In this document: piece by piece, positions 50,302 through 59,424 of the stretch
Layout of the letters: each line of letters begins with the position of its first letter
Numbering within the stretch: position 1 is the first letter of the stretch
Assembly: GCF_004341365.1 (NCBI RefSeq)
Contig: NZ_SLXH01000006.1
Location: 1 to 64,000 of the forward strand
Source of the DNA: Simplicispira metamorpha
Lineage (GTDB): Bacteria; Pseudomonadota; Gammaproteobacteria; Burkholderiales; Burkholderiaceae_C
Reading direction: 5' to 3'
DNA: 64,000 nucleotides
Translations under genes and position numbers: made by a program
The notes under the pieces: generated by a model
The model's input: only the letters and a program-made list of their open reading frames with translations
What the model was told of the DNA's origin: nothing
Database searches by the model: none

Positions 50302-52682
50302 CAGACGAGCTTGAAATCACCCTCTTGGGCCAGTGCGCGCGCGCCCAGCGCAGCGGTGATGGCGTCGTCCACCGTTTCCAGCCATGTGAAGTGCAATGCC
50401 TGGCGTGTGCTCTCGGGAACATCGTGCAGGTCTTTGCGGTTGCGGGTGGGCAGCAGCACCTCGCGCAGTCCGGCCCGTTGCGCGGCCAGCACCTTCTCCT
50501 TGATGCCGCCCACGGGCAGCACCAACCCGCGCAGGCTGATTTCGCCCGTCATCGCCAGATCGTGGCGCACTGGCCGGTCGCAGAACAAAGAGGCCAGCGC
50601 AATGAACATCGCCACACCGGCACTTGGCCCGTCTTTGGGAATCGCCCCGGCGGGCACATGAACATGCACATCCACATGCTCGAAGAGGGCTGCTGACAAG
50701 CCAAGGTCGGGCGCCCGCGACTTCACCAGCGTCAAGGCGGCCTGGGCGCTTTCCTTCATCACGTCGCCCAGCTGCCCGGTGAGGATCAGGCGTCCGCTGC
50801 CCGCCACCCGGGTGGCCTCTATGAAAAGGATGTCCCCGCCCGCTGGTGTCCAGGCCAGTCCGGTGGCCACCCCGGCCAAGCCGCTACGCAGGGCAACATC
50901 GTGCTCCACCGTGGGCGGCCCCAGCAAAGCCTCCAGATCGGCGGCATCGACGCGCACATGCGTGGCAGTGCCTTCGGCCACGCGCAGCGCCACCGCACGC
51001 ATCACGCGCCCTATTTCGCGCTCGAACTGGCGCACGCCGGCCTCGCGGGTGTAACCGGTGGCCATCGCGTGCAGCGCCGCTTCGGTCAGTTCGCACTGGT
51101 CGGCACGCAAACCGCAGGCCTGCAACTGGCGGGCAAGCAGATACCGTTGAGCGATTTGTAGCTTGTCTTCCAGCGTGTAGCCGGGCAGTTCGATCACCTC
51201 CATGCGGTCGCGCACGGGTGGCGGCAGGTTGTCGATGACGTTGGCGGTGGCGATGAACAACACCCGGCTCAAGTCAAAAGGCACACCCAGGTAGTTGTCG
51301 CGGAAGGTCGAGTTCTGCTCGGGGTCCAGCACCTCCAGCAGGGCGGCGTAGGGGTCGCCGTGCAGGCTCGCTGACATTTTGTCGATTTCGTCCAGCATCA
51401 TGACGCCGTCGCGTGCGCCCGCCTTGCGCAGACTCTGGACGATATTGCCGGGCATCGCGCCCACATAGGTGCGGCGGTGGCCGCGCAATTCGGCTTCGTC
51501 GTGCACACCACCGAGAGAGACCCGGACAAAAGGCCGTCCGATGGCGCGCGCCACGCTCTGGCCGAGCGAGGTCTTGCCCACGCCCGGCGGCCCCACGAAG
51601 CACAGGATCGGCGCACGGCCCTGCGGATTGAGCTTCTTCACCGCCAGGTACTCGACGATGCGTTGCTTGGCGCGCGCCAGGCCGAAGTGGTCGTTCTCCA
51701 GCGTTTGCCGCGCGGCGGCCAGGTCAATTACCCGCTCGCCCGGTTCTGCCCAGGGCATTTCGGTCATCCACTCGATCCAGGTGCGCAGCGCCGAGGCCTC
51801 GCCAGCCGCATCGTGCATGCGTTCGAGCCGCTGCAACTCCTTGCGCACATGAGCGTCCACCTCCGGGGGCATGTGCGCTGCGGAGATGGCCTCGCCGAGG
51901 CTGGCCATCTCGCGCGCGCCCTCACCGTTCTCGCCGAGCGCCTTCTTGATGGTGCGCAACTGCTCTTCCAGCAGGATGCGGCGTTGTCGGTCGTCCAGTT
52001 GCTCCTTGGTGCGGGCACCGATCTCGCGCGACAGCCGCAACACCTCCAGGCGGTGGGTCACGGTCTTCAGCATGGCACCCAAGCGCTCCTCGGTGGACAG
52101 CATCTCCAGCAGGGCCTGCTTTTCGGGCAGCTCCGTGTCCAGCAGGCTGGCCGCCAGATCGACCAGTTGCGAGGGGGAACGGGTGCCTTGCAGCAGGTGC
52201 GCCAGCTCGGCCGGTACGCCCGGCAGCAACGACAGGATCTCCGTACCGCGTTCCCGCAGCTGGATCGCCAGGGCCTCGGCCTCTGTTGAATGTTCACCGA
52301 TCTCCGCCAGACGCTCGATGCGCGCAGCTAGGAAGGGATACCCCTCCACCAGTTCGATGATCCGTATGCGCTGCAACCCTTGGCACACGGCGTGGGCCTG
52401 ACCATCGTCGGCCAGCTTGTGTTGCAGCACGGTGGCCAGCGTACCCACACTGCACAGGCCCGACAGCCCCGGATCGTCCTCCTGGGCATCCTTTTGCAGC
52501 ACCAGCCCCACAGGTGCCTTGCAGGCCACCGCTTGCTGTAGCGCCGCGACCGATTTCGGCCTGCCCAGCGCCACGGGTGCCAGCACGTGGGGAAAAAGCA
52601 CCAGATTGCGCATGGGCAGCAGCGCCACCACATCAGCCGGCAGGGCGCTGGTGCAGGCCAATGGTCTGGATTCTTCGTTCAT
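50301..52682 (-). CDS. lon: Lon-family ATP-dependent protease, accessory type
   Basis: The 793-residue product has the LonA layout: N-terminal substrate domain (ALLPMRNLVLFPHVLAPVALG), AAA+ module with Walker A GPPGVGKTSLG and DEIDKM, and a protease domain with catalytic S in KDGPSAGVAMF and K in GGIKEKVLAAQRAG. The ATG at 52682 has GGAGG 7 bases upstream. An in-frame ATG at 52697 is less likely. The sequence is diverged from the housekeeping Lon of the order, and its position beside two Hsp20 genes suggests a second, stress-related copy. Last of the three-gene operon. Confidence 0.93.
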   Translation of the reverse strand: MNEESRPLACTSALPADVVALLPMRNLVLFPHVLAPVALGRPKSVAALQQAVACKAPVGLVLQKDAQEDDPGLSGLCSVGTLATVLQHKLADDGQAHAVCQGLQRIRIIELVEGYPFLAARIERLAEIGEHSTEAEALAIQLRERGTEILSLLPGVPAELAHLLQGTRSPSQLVDLAASLLDTELPEKQALLEMLSTEERLGAMLKTVTHRLEVLRLSREIGARTKEQLDDRQRRILLEEQLRTIKKALGENGEGAREMASLGEAISAAHMPPEVDAHVRKELQRLERMHDAAGEASALRTWIEWMTEMPWAEPGERVIDLAAARQTLENDHFGLARAKQRIVEYLAVKKLNPQGRAPILCFVGPPGVGKTSLGQSVARAIGRPFVRVSLGGVHDEAELRGHRRTYVGAMPGNIVQSLRKAGARDGVMMLDEIDKMSASLHGDPYAALLEVLDPEQNSTFRDNYLGVPFDLSRVLFIATANVIDNLPPPVRDRMEVIELPGYTLEDKLQIAQRYLLARQLQACGLRADQCELTEAALHAMATGYTREAGVRQFEREIGRVMRAVALRVAEGTATHVRVDAADLEALLGPPTVEHDVALRSGLAGVATGLAWTPAGGDILFIEATRVAGSGRLILTGQLGDVMKESAQAALTLVKSRAPDLGLSAALFEHVDVHVHVPAGAIPKDGPSAGVAMFIALASLFCDRPVRHDLAMTGEISLRGLVLPVGGIKEKVLAAQRAGLREVLLPTRNRKDLHDVPESTRQALHFTWLETVDDAITAALGARALAQEGDFKLV

Positions 52683-52771
52683 GGGAGGTTCCTCCATCTG
52701 CTGCCGGGTTCGTCACGGCGAACGTCGCAATGCGCAGAGTGGCTTTTCGCATCGCACTCTGCGGTTTCGCA

Positions 52772-53263
52772 TCACCCGGCCGCGCGCACCGGGATGCGTC
52801 GGCCGCGCTCGCGGTCGGCACGCGGCATCTCAATGCGCAACACGCCGTTGCGGTAGCGGGCCTGGGTGCGCTGCGCATCGACGGCGTGCGGCAGGATCAG
52901 ATCGCGCTGGAAGCTGCCGTAGGCGCACTGCACCAGACGGTAGCTGCCATCGCCACTTTCCTGTTCGAGGTGCTTCTCCCCCGAGACGCTGAGCCGGTCG
53001 CCATTGATGTCGATTTGCAGGTCTTCCCGGTTCATGCCGGGCAACTCCATGCGCACGACAATGCGCTCGTCCTCCACGCGCAGGTCGGTGGCCACCAAGC
53101 CCCAACCAGCGTCATCCTCACGGCCCGCTGCATCGCTGTGGCGAAAGCGGGTGAGTGCTCCACCGGCGCGCCGGCGCAGGTCGCGCCAACCTTCTGCCAG
53201 TGAAGCCCAGGCGTGCTGTGCGCCCTGGCGCCAAGGTGCGGTCAGTGTGCCCATGGCGTTCAC
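52772..53263 (-). CDS. Small heat shock protein, Hsp20/alpha-crystallin family
   Basis: The product (163 residues from GTG 53263, or 160 from ATG 53254) has an alpha-crystallin domain (about residues 50-150: DLRVEDERIVVRMELPGMNREDLQIDINGDRLSV) and a C-terminal I-x-V type motif (RIPVRA) used in oligomerisation. The GTG overlaps the stop of the upstream Hsp20 gene (GTGA), so translation is coupled. A holdase chaperone role is expected. The N-terminal part is Trp/Arg-rich and unusual. Confidence 0.92.
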   Translation of the reverse strand: MNAMGTLTAPWRQGAQHAWASLAEGWRDLRRRAGGALTRFRHSDAAGREDDAGWGLVATDLRVEDERIVVRMELPGMNREDLQIDINGDRLSVSGEKHLEQESGDGSYRLVQCAYGSFQRDLILPHAVDAQRTQARYRNGVLRIEMPRADRERGRRIPVRAAG

Positions 53264-53688
53264 TGGATCGCGATCCGTTTGCTGGAGATGTCGGCCTTTT
53301 TGGGCAGGGTCAGCGCCAGGATGCCGTCTTTGTAGCTGGCCTCGACCTTGCTTTCGTCCACCGGACAGGCCAAGCTGAAGGTACGGCTGGCGTAGCCCTC
53401 CTGGCGCTCGCGGCGCAGCACGCGGCCCCCATTGCCTTTCTCTTCTTTTTCGGACTTCACCTCGGCGCTGATGGTGACTGTGTTGCCATCGACGCGCACG
53501 TCGATGTCGTCTTTCTTCACGCCGGGAATTTCGGCCTTGACGGCGTAGCTGCCGTCCTGCTCCGAAAGATCAATCTTGATGCGCGGTGCTGTTTCCGGCA
53601 TGTCAAAGCGCCATGGGCGAATGAGTGAGCGGAATGCGTCGTCAAAGGGATCGAGAGCCAAGGGGTCGAGGGTGCGAAGTTCGTTCAT
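53260..53688 (-). CDS. Small heat shock protein, Hsp20/alpha-crystallin family
   Basis: The 142-residue product has a canonical alpha-crystallin domain (IKIDLSEQDGSYAVKAEIPGVKKDDIDVRVDGNTVTI, core AEIPGVKKDDIDVRV), the A-x-x-x-x-GVL-like DGILALTLPK and the C-terminal I-x-I motif (RIAIQ). The ATG at 53688 has AGGAG 7 bases upstream. First gene of hsp20-hsp20-lon, divergent from the Crp/Fnr-type gene. It differs from the second Hsp20 and may form hetero-oligomers with it. Confidence 0.94.
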   Translation of the reverse strand: MNELRTLDPLALDPFDDAFRSLIRPWRFDMPETAPRIKIDLSEQDGSYAVKAEIPGVKKDDIDVRVDGNTVTISAEVKSEKEEKGNGGRVLRRERQEGYASRTFSLACPVDESKVEASYKDGILALTLPKKADISSKRIAIQ

Positions 53689-54038
53689 GGTGATGCTCCT
53701 GTAAGGCAGTGGAAACAGGCCTGAGCTGGCAAGTTCGGGCTCCGAAACGCCAACACAGAAGCAATATTGCGGCGGTGGATTCTGGGCGCCATTGAGTCTG
53801 CGCAACGAGGGCACATTGAACGCTGCCCACAGCTTTCCCAAGGCCCAGGGGCAATACGACCCCGGGAGCTTCCATTGATGATAAGAATGCTCCTACCCGT
53901 TCCGGGAAATATTCCGACCTGAAGAGGTTGGGGCGTCCGACGTTTTCTTGCCACCTCGTCCGATATTCCGATCGCGATACCTGCCACATGCTGGTGGTAA
54001 CCCATCTCGATCCGGAACCCCTCTTCCAGGAGCGCCCC
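53689..54038. promoter_or_regulatory. Divergent promoter region of the stress cluster
   Basis: The 350-bp gap serves the hsp20-lon operon leftward and the regulator-cfa pair rightward. A palindrome GGGAAATATTCC (about 53906-53917) and a similar GATATTCCGATCGCGATA (about 53960-53977) are candidate regulator sites. I could not find a good FNR box (TTGAT-N4-ATCAA) or a clear heat-shock sigma promoter. Confidence 0.4.
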
Positions 54039-54905
54039 ATGGAAACCATTCCGCCCGCCATTCCTTGTCCGAACCAAGCGCCGCAGTGTGCTGCGGCATC
54101 CATTTCCACCCACGAGACGATGGCCAGGGTGCTGCAAATGTTTGAACCCGACAGCGCCGACCAGCCTGTGGCCGCGAAGTTTCCGGTGCTTCTGCGCCGC
54201 GTACATGCTGGCGAAAGCCTGGTGCATGAAGGTGCGCCAGCCGATGCGATATTTTTCGTGCGCTTGGGCACGTTCAAGGTGTTCCGGATCGCCGAGGATG
54301 GCTACGAACAGGTGCTCGCCTTCGCCGTCCGCCGCGAGGTGTTGGGGTTTGAGGCGCTCTGCGCGGCGTCCTATCCGGCTGCGATGCAGGCCCTGGAGGA
54401 CTCCACTGTTTATGTGATCCCGCGGTGCGAGATCGCCCAGCTCAGCCATGCTCTGCCATCGTTTGCCCTTGTGCTACAGCGGGCGGGTAGCCTGACGCTC
54501 ACCCACAGCCGTGAGCTGGTTGACATTCTGGCGGCCGTGGCTTCCGATGTGCGGCTGGCGCGCTTTCTGATTCAGCTGTCCAAACGGATGGCGGCCTGCG
54601 GTCAGTCGCCCCGTCGGTTTTTGCTGCGCATGGGGCGCCGTGAAATTGCCAGCCTGCTGGGCGTTGCGCACGAAACGGTCAGCCGGTGTTTCAGCGCGCT
54701 GGCTGCGATGGGGTTCTTGTATGTGAACGATCGTGAGATCGATATTCTCGACATGAACGGGCTCAAGGCTTTTTCGCGCAGCACCCGCCGACAGACAGAC
54801 GATGCCCCCGGGCCACGCCATCCCGGCCTGGTTCGGCCAACTGCCCGCACGCCAGTACGCGCCCTGGCGCACCCCAGCGGTTTGATGCCCGGCGGTGCGA
54901 TATGA
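54039..54905 (+). CDS. Crp/Fnr-family transcriptional regulator
   Basis: The 288-residue product has a cyclic-nucleotide-type sensor domain (residues 35-160: FPVLLRRVHAGESLVHEGAPADAIFFVRLGTFKVF) and a winged helix (RREIASLLGVAHETVSRCFSALAAMGFL). The recognition helix E-x-x-SR resembles FNR. The N-terminal cysteines (IPCPNQAPQC) are only two and the spacing differs from FNR, so a 4Fe-4S cluster is doubtful. A disordered basic tail of about 40 residues follows the helix. AGGAG is 6 bases upstream of the start. It overlaps cfa by 4 bases. Confidence 0.9.
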   Translation: METIPPAIPCPNQAPQCAAASISTHETMARVLQMFEPDSADQPVAAKFPVLLRRVHAGESLVHEGAPADAIFFVRLGTFKVFRIAEDGYEQVLAFAVRREVLGFEALCAASYPAAMQALEDSTVYVIPRCEIAQLSHALPSFALVLQRAGSLTLTHSRELVDILAAVASDVRLARFLIQLSKRMAACGQSPRRFLLRMGRREIASLLGVAHETVSRCFSALAAMGFLYVNDREIDILDMNGLKAFSRSTRRQTDDAPGPRHPGLVRPTARTPVRALAHPSGLMPGGAI

Positions 54906-56185
54906 ACGCCTTGTCCCACTTGGCTGCATCGCTCGTTGATCGGCTTGCGGTGCCCATCGCGCTGGAATGGCCCGGCGGGCGGGCTGGCCCGGCCAACGCC
55001 CCAGTGCAACTCAAACTGCGCGAATGGCACCAGCTCGCTGCATTGCTCATGGGCCGCATCGGTAGTGTGGGCAACGCCTACGTCCGGGGTGAGCTCGACA
55101 TTGAAGGGCGCTTGCGCGATGTGATGGACGTTGCCGCCGAACTGGCGCACAGCCCACTGCAGACTGCGCCTCCGACGCCCTGGACCCGCGTGCTCCGGCG
55201 GGCTCGCTCACGCCGCCTGCACCAGCGGCACCGCGATGCCGAACAGGTGCGTTTTCATTACGACCTGAGCGACGACTTCTTCGCGCTGTGGCTGGACTGT
55301 CGGCGGGTGTATTCGTGCGCCTACTACCAGAATCCAGCCATGACGCTGGCCCAGGCCCAGGAGGCGAAGCTCGAACACATCTGCCGCAAGCTGCAGCTCC
55401 AGCCTGGGCAGCGCTTCCTCGACATCGGCGCAGGCTGGGGCGGCTTGCTGCTGTGGGCTGCCGAACACTACGGTGTGCAGGCTCTGGGCATCACGCTCTC
55501 GCGCGACCAGCACGCCCATGTGCAGCGTCTGATCGAACAAAAGGGCCTGCAAGGCCGGGTGGAGATCCGGTTGCTGGACTACCGTGACCTGCCACCCACC
55601 GAGCGTTTTCACCGCATTGCCTCCATCGGGATGTGCGAACACGTCGGCATGGCCAATCTGGACGGTTACTTCGTACAGCTTTGGCAGTTGCTGGAGCCTG
55701 GCGGTCTGCTGCTCAACCACAGCATCACGGCGGGCAGCGTGCACAGCAACCCGATGGGGGCGGGTTTGAGCGAGTTCATTGAAACGCACATCTTCCCGGG
55801 CGGGGAGCTGGTGCATGTGTCGGAGCAGGCGCGCAGCCTCAGCGCCTGTGGTTTGGAGTTGCTCGATGCCGAGAACCTGCGGCCCCACTACGCGCGCACG
55901 TTGTGGGACTGGTCCCTTGCGCTGGAAAGCCAGCTGGGCCGGGCACGCGAACTGGCTGGTGAAACCGCTGTGCGGGCCTACCGCCTGTACCTGGCGGGCA
56001 GCGCCACGGCTTTCGAGCGCGGCTGGCTGTCGCTCTATCAGTTGCTGGCCTCACGGCCAGACGGCAATCTCGGCACCGGCGAGCTGCGCGGCGCGCAGTG
56101 TGGCTACCCTTTCAACCGTGCCCATATGTACAGGGAACCCCCTTTGCCCATGTTCTGCGGTGCGGGCCAAGCCACCAGCGTGTAA
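54902..56185 (+). CDS. cfa: Cyclopropane-fatty-acyl-phospholipid synthase
   Basis: The 427-residue enzyme adds a methylene group from SAM to unsaturated acyl chains of membrane phospholipid. The SAM motif is FLDIGAGWGGLLLWAAEHYG, followed by GITLSRDQ. YDLSDDFF and SIGMCEHVG are diagnostic. The start overlaps the regulator stop (ATGA), so the two are co-translated. Cyclopropanation protects membranes under acid, heat or starvation, consistent with the neighbouring heat-shock genes. Confidence 0.94.
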   Translation: MNALSHLAASLVDRLAVPIALEWPGGRAGPANAPVQLKLREWHQLAALLMGRIGSVGNAYVRGELDIEGRLRDVMDVAAELAHSPLQTAPPTPWTRVLRRARSRRLHQRHRDAEQVRFHYDLSDDFFALWLDCRRVYSCAYYQNPAMTLAQAQEAKLEHICRKLQLQPGQRFLDIGAGWGGLLLWAAEHYGVQALGITLSRDQHAHVQRLIEQKGLQGRVEIRLLDYRDLPPTERFHRIASIGMCEHVGMANLDGYFVQLWQLLEPGGLLLNHSITAGSVHSNPMGAGLSEFIETHIFPGGELVHVSEQARSLSACGLELLDAENLRPHYARTLWDWSLALESQLGRARELAGETAVRAYRLYLAGSATAFERGWLSLYQLLASRPDGNLGTGELRGAQCGYPFNRAHMYREPPLPMFCGAGQATSV

Positions 56186-56286
56186 AGGGCGGGTTTTGAT
56201 TGGCGGTGGTTGGTGGCCCGGTGGGCCGCAAACGCCTGATCCCTGCTGGCTTGGTGCGGATGTTGCAGCGCCACACGCTTTCAGCC

Positions 56287-56787
56287 TCAGCGCTTGAATG
56301 GTGCGCCGCTGAGCTTGAAGCCTGCCTTGATGTCTTTGTGCGCAAACCAGCCTTGGTTCATCTCCAACACGTAGCGCACCGGCTTGGTCGAGCAGTGCGA
56401 GTCCAGCGTCTGGGGCTGCATGTCAGCCAGATTGACGATGGTGCCATCGTCGGCCACAAACGCGGTGCTCAGGGGCAGTAGCGTGTTCTTCATCCAGAAG
56501 CACTGCGTGGCGGGCTGCTCAAAGACGAACAGCATGCCCTCGTGCAGGGGCATGTTTTGCCGGTGCATGAGCCCGGTCTGGCGCTCTTGCGGTGCCTGGG
56601 CCACTTGGGCATCAATGCGGTGCATGCCTGCGTTGAGTTCCACGCGGGGCAGGTTCAGTTGCGGGCCGTCTTGCGCGCTGGCGGTGGCCAGGGTGAAGGG
56701 CAGCACGCTGGCCAGCACGGCGGTGCGGACATGGGAACGCCAGGAGCGCGACGCGGCAGTGCGGGAGGCTGCGGTTGACAAATACAT
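56287..56787 (-). CDS. DUF192 family secreted protein
   Basis: The 166-residue product has a signal sequence (RTAVLASVLPFTLATASA, about residues 21-38) and a DUF192 domain (VELNAGMHRIDAQVAQAPQERQTGLMHRQNMPLHEGMLFVF, core QTGLMHRQNMPLHEGMLFVF), then FWMKNTLLPLSTAFV and an ending VRYVLEMNQGWFAHKDIKAG. Function is unknown; the family forms a small barrel. The ATG at 56787 gives the best signal peptide. Divergent from the icd gene across 314 bases. Confidence 0.9.
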   Translation of the reverse strand: MYLSTAASRTAASRSWRSHVRTAVLASVLPFTLATASAQDGPQLNLPRVELNAGMHRIDAQVAQAPQERQTGLMHRQNMPLHEGMLFVFEQPATQCFWMKNTLLPLSTAFVADDGTIVNLADMQPQTLDSHCSTKPVRYVLEMNQGWFAHKDIKAGFKLSGAPFKR

Positions 56788-57101
56788 GGTGCAGGCTTTC
56801 AGGCAAAAAGTGCTGGCAGGAAGGGGTAACAGCGCCACCAGCACAGTGGCTGGTACGCAGGCGTGCCATTGTGAATCAGGCATGCCAGCGGCGTCTGGGT
56901 GGGCGTAGGCACGGCTTGGGTGAGTTGGGTGCAAAAAAATTTCGCCAGAAATATGACAAATTTCATATCGTAAGATTGGGGCGCCCGAAAACCGGTTTGC
57001 GTGCTGGCCCCTGAAGCAAAATCAGCCCGCATTCCGCGCCCCTGACTGCCGGCCTGTGACGCAGACGGTAGCGTTTACATACTTATTCCTGGAGATAAGC
57101 G
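56788..57101. promoter_or_regulatory. Divergent region between DUF192 and the monomeric icd gene
   Basis: No ORF is convincing here. An AT-rich stretch (about 56931-56970: AAAAAAATTTCGCC, then ATATGACAAATTTCATATCG) probably carries promoters. It includes the inverted pair ATGACAAATTTCAT. GGAGATAAGC just before 57102 supplies the ribosome site of icd. Confidence 0.4.
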
Positions 57102-59339
57102 ATGAGTACCCAGCAACCCACCATCATTTACACCCTGACCGACGAGGCGCCTCGTCTGGCCACGGCATCCTTTTTGCCCATCGTGCGCACGTTTACCGCA
57201 CCCGCAGGCATCAACGTGGTCGAGAGCGATATTTCGGTCGCTGCCCGGGTGCTGGGGGAGTTTCCTGAATACCTGGCAGACGATCAGAAGGTGTCCAACA
57301 ACCTGGCCGAACTCGGTCGCCTGACGCTGCTGCCCGACACCAACATCATCAAGCTGCCCAACATCAGCGCCTCGGTGGGCCAGCTGATTGCCTGTATCAA
57401 AGAGCTGCAAAGCAAGGGCTACGCGGTGCCCGACTACCCCGAAGATCCCAAGACCGACGAAGAAAAAGCCATCCGTGCGCGCTACGCCAAGTGCATCGGC
57501 AGCGCTGTGAACCCCGTGCTGCGCGAAGGCAACTCTGACCGCCGCGCACCCAAGGCCGTCAAGGAATACGCCCGCAAGAACCCGCACAGCATGGCCGAGT
57601 GGAGCCAGGCCTCGCGCTCGCACGTCTCGCACATGCACGCTGGCGACTTCTACCACGGCGAAAAGTCCATCACCCTGGACCGCGCCCGTGACGTGAAGAT
57701 GGAGCTGATTACCAAGAGCGGCAAGACCATCATCTTGAAGCCCAAGGTGTCGCTGCTGGACCGCGAAATCATCGACAGCATGTTCATGAGCAAGAAGGCG
57801 CTGGTCGAGTTCTACGAAAAAGAAATCGAAGACGCGCACAAGACGGGCGTGATGTTCTCGCTGCACGTCAAGGCTACGATGATGAAGGTGTCGCACCCCA
57901 TCGTGTTCGGCCACTGCGTGAAGATTTTCTACAAGGATGCGTTTGCCAAGCACGGCAAGCTGTTTGAAGAGTTGGGCGTGAACGTGAACAACGGCATGGC
58001 CAACCTGTACGAAAAAGTGGCCACCTTGCCCACAGCCCAGCGCGAAGAAGTGCTGAAAGACCTGCACGCTTGCCACGCCACCCGCCCTGAACTGGCCATG
58101 GTGGACTCGGCCAAGGGCATCACCAACTTCCATTCGCCCAACGACATCATCGTGGACGCCTCCATGCCCGCCATGATCCGCAACGGCGGCAAGATGTGGG
58201 GCGCCGATGGCCGCCTGAAGGACGTGAAGGCCGTGATGCCCGAATCGACCTTTGCCCGTATCTACCAGGAGATGATCAACTTCTGCAAATGGCACGGCGC
58301 CTTCGATCCCAAGACCATGGGCACCGTGCCCAACGTCGGCCTGATGGCCCAGCAGGCCGAAGAGTACGGCTCGCACGACAAGACGTTTGAAATCTCGGAA
58401 GACGGCGTGGCCAACATCACCGACTTGGCCACCGGCGAAGTGCTGCTCAGCCAGAACGTGGAAGCGGGCGACATCTGGCGCATGTGCCAAGTCAAAGACG
58501 CCGCCATCCGCGACTGGGTGAAGCTGGCCGTGACGCGGGCGCGCAACTCGGGCATGCCGGTGGTGTTCTGGCTGGACGCCTACCGTCCGCACGAAGCGCA
58601 GCTCATCACCAAGGTCAAGATGTACCTGCACGAGCACGACACCACCGGTCTGGACATCCAGATCATGAGCCAGGTGCGCGCCATGCGCTACACGCTGGAG
58701 CGCGTGATCCGTGGTCAGGACACCATCAGTGCCACCGGCAACATCCTGCGCGACTACCTCACCGACCTGTTCCCCATCATGGAGTTGGGCACCTCGGCCA
58801 AGATGCTCTCTATCGTGCCCCTGATGGCTGGTGGCGGTATGTACGAGACCGGCGCGGGCGGCTCTGCGCCCAAGCACGTACAGCAGCTGGTGGAAGAAAA
58901 CCACCTGCGTTGGGACTCGCTGGGTGAGTTTTTGGCGCTGGCCGTGTCGCTGGAAGACCTGGGCATCAAGAAGAGCAATCCCAAAGCCAAGGTGCTGGCC
59001 AAGACCCTGGACGCTGCCACAGGCAAGCTGCTGGACAACAACAAAAACCCATCGCCCAAAACCGGCCAATTGGACAACCGTGGCAGCCAGTTCTACCTGG
59101 CCATGTACTGGGCCCAGGAACTGGCAGCGCAGACCGACGACGCCGAGTTGGCACAGCAGTTTGCCCCGCTGGCCCAGCAGCTGGCTGACAATGAGGCCAA
59201 GATCGTCGAAGAGCTGAACGCCGTGCAGGGGCACCCCGCTGACATTGGCGGCTACTATCAGCCTGACTTGGCCAAACTGGACGCGGTGATGCGCCCCAGC
59301 CCCACGCTGAACGCTGTCCTGAAGACCGTGCAAGCCTGA
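57102..59339 (+). CDS. icd: Isocitrate dehydrogenase, NADP-dependent, monomeric type
   Basis: The 745-residue enzyme is the type II monomeric isocitrate dehydrogenase (family length 738-745) that oxidises isocitrate to 2-oxoglutarate in the TCA cycle. Recognisable segments: [14 protein letters not shown] at the start, [44 protein letters not shown] (core [12 protein letters not shown]), [21 protein letters not shown] is 8 bases upstream of the ATG. It is followed by a terminator-like hairpin and then an unrelated dimeric icd. Confidence 0.96.
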   Translation: MSTQQPTIIYTLTDEAPRLATASFLPIVRTFTAPAGINVVESDISVAARVLGEFPEYLADDQKVSNNLAELGRLTLLPDTNIIKLPNISASVGQLIACIKELQSKGYAVPDYPEDPKTDEEKAIRARYAKCIGSAVNPVLREGNSDRRAPKAVKEYARKNPHSMAEWSQASRSHVSHMHAGDFYHGEKSITLDRARDVKMELITKSGKTIILKPKVSLLDREIIDSMFMSKKALVEFYEKEIEDAHKTGVMFSLHVKATMMKVSHPIVFGHCVKIFYKDAFAKHGKLFEELGVNVNNGMANLYEKVATLPTAQREEVLKDLHACHATRPELAMVDSAKGITNFHSPNDIIVDASMPAMIRNGGKMWGADGRLKDVKAVMPESTFARIYQEMINFCKWHGAFDPKTMGTVPNVGLMAQQAEEYGSHDKTFEISEDGVANITDLATGEVLLSQNVEAGDIWRMCQVKDAAIRDWVKLAVTRARNSGMPVVFWLDAYRPHEAQLITKVKMYLHEHDTTGLDIQIMSQVRAMRYTLERVIRGQDTISATGNILRDYLTDLFPIMELGTSAKMLSIVPLMAGGGMYETGAGGSAPKHVQQLVEENHLRWDSLGEFLALAVSLEDLGIKKSNPKAKVLAKTLDAATGKLLDNNKNPSPKTGQLDNRGSQFYLAMYWAQELAAQTDDAELAQQFAPLAQQLADNEAKIVEELNAVQGHPADIGGYYQPDLAKLDAVMRPSPTLNAVLKTVQA

Positions 59340-59360
59340 GCCTGAGACGGCTGTGAGATG

Positions 59361-59395
59361 AAGCACTTGGCCCCGCGTGTCGGGGCCAAGTGCTT
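59361..59395 (+). terminator. Strong hairpin between the two icd genes
   Basis: A perfect 15-bp stem AAGCACTTGGCCCCG/CGGGGCCAAGTGCTT with loop CGTGT, followed by GTCTGTTTGTTTTATT. A likely partial or full terminator. It leaves only 30 bases before the start of the next gene, so that gene would need its promoter inside or downstream of the hairpin, or depend on readthrough. Confidence 0.8.
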
Positions 59396-59424
59396 GTCTG
59401 TTTGTTTTATTGGAGTCCCCATAC

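Noticed and set aside
53878-53895. FNR box upstream of the Crp/Fnr gene (TTGATGATAAGAAT)
   Set aside because: Only the left half matches TTGAT-N4-ATCAA; the right half does not.
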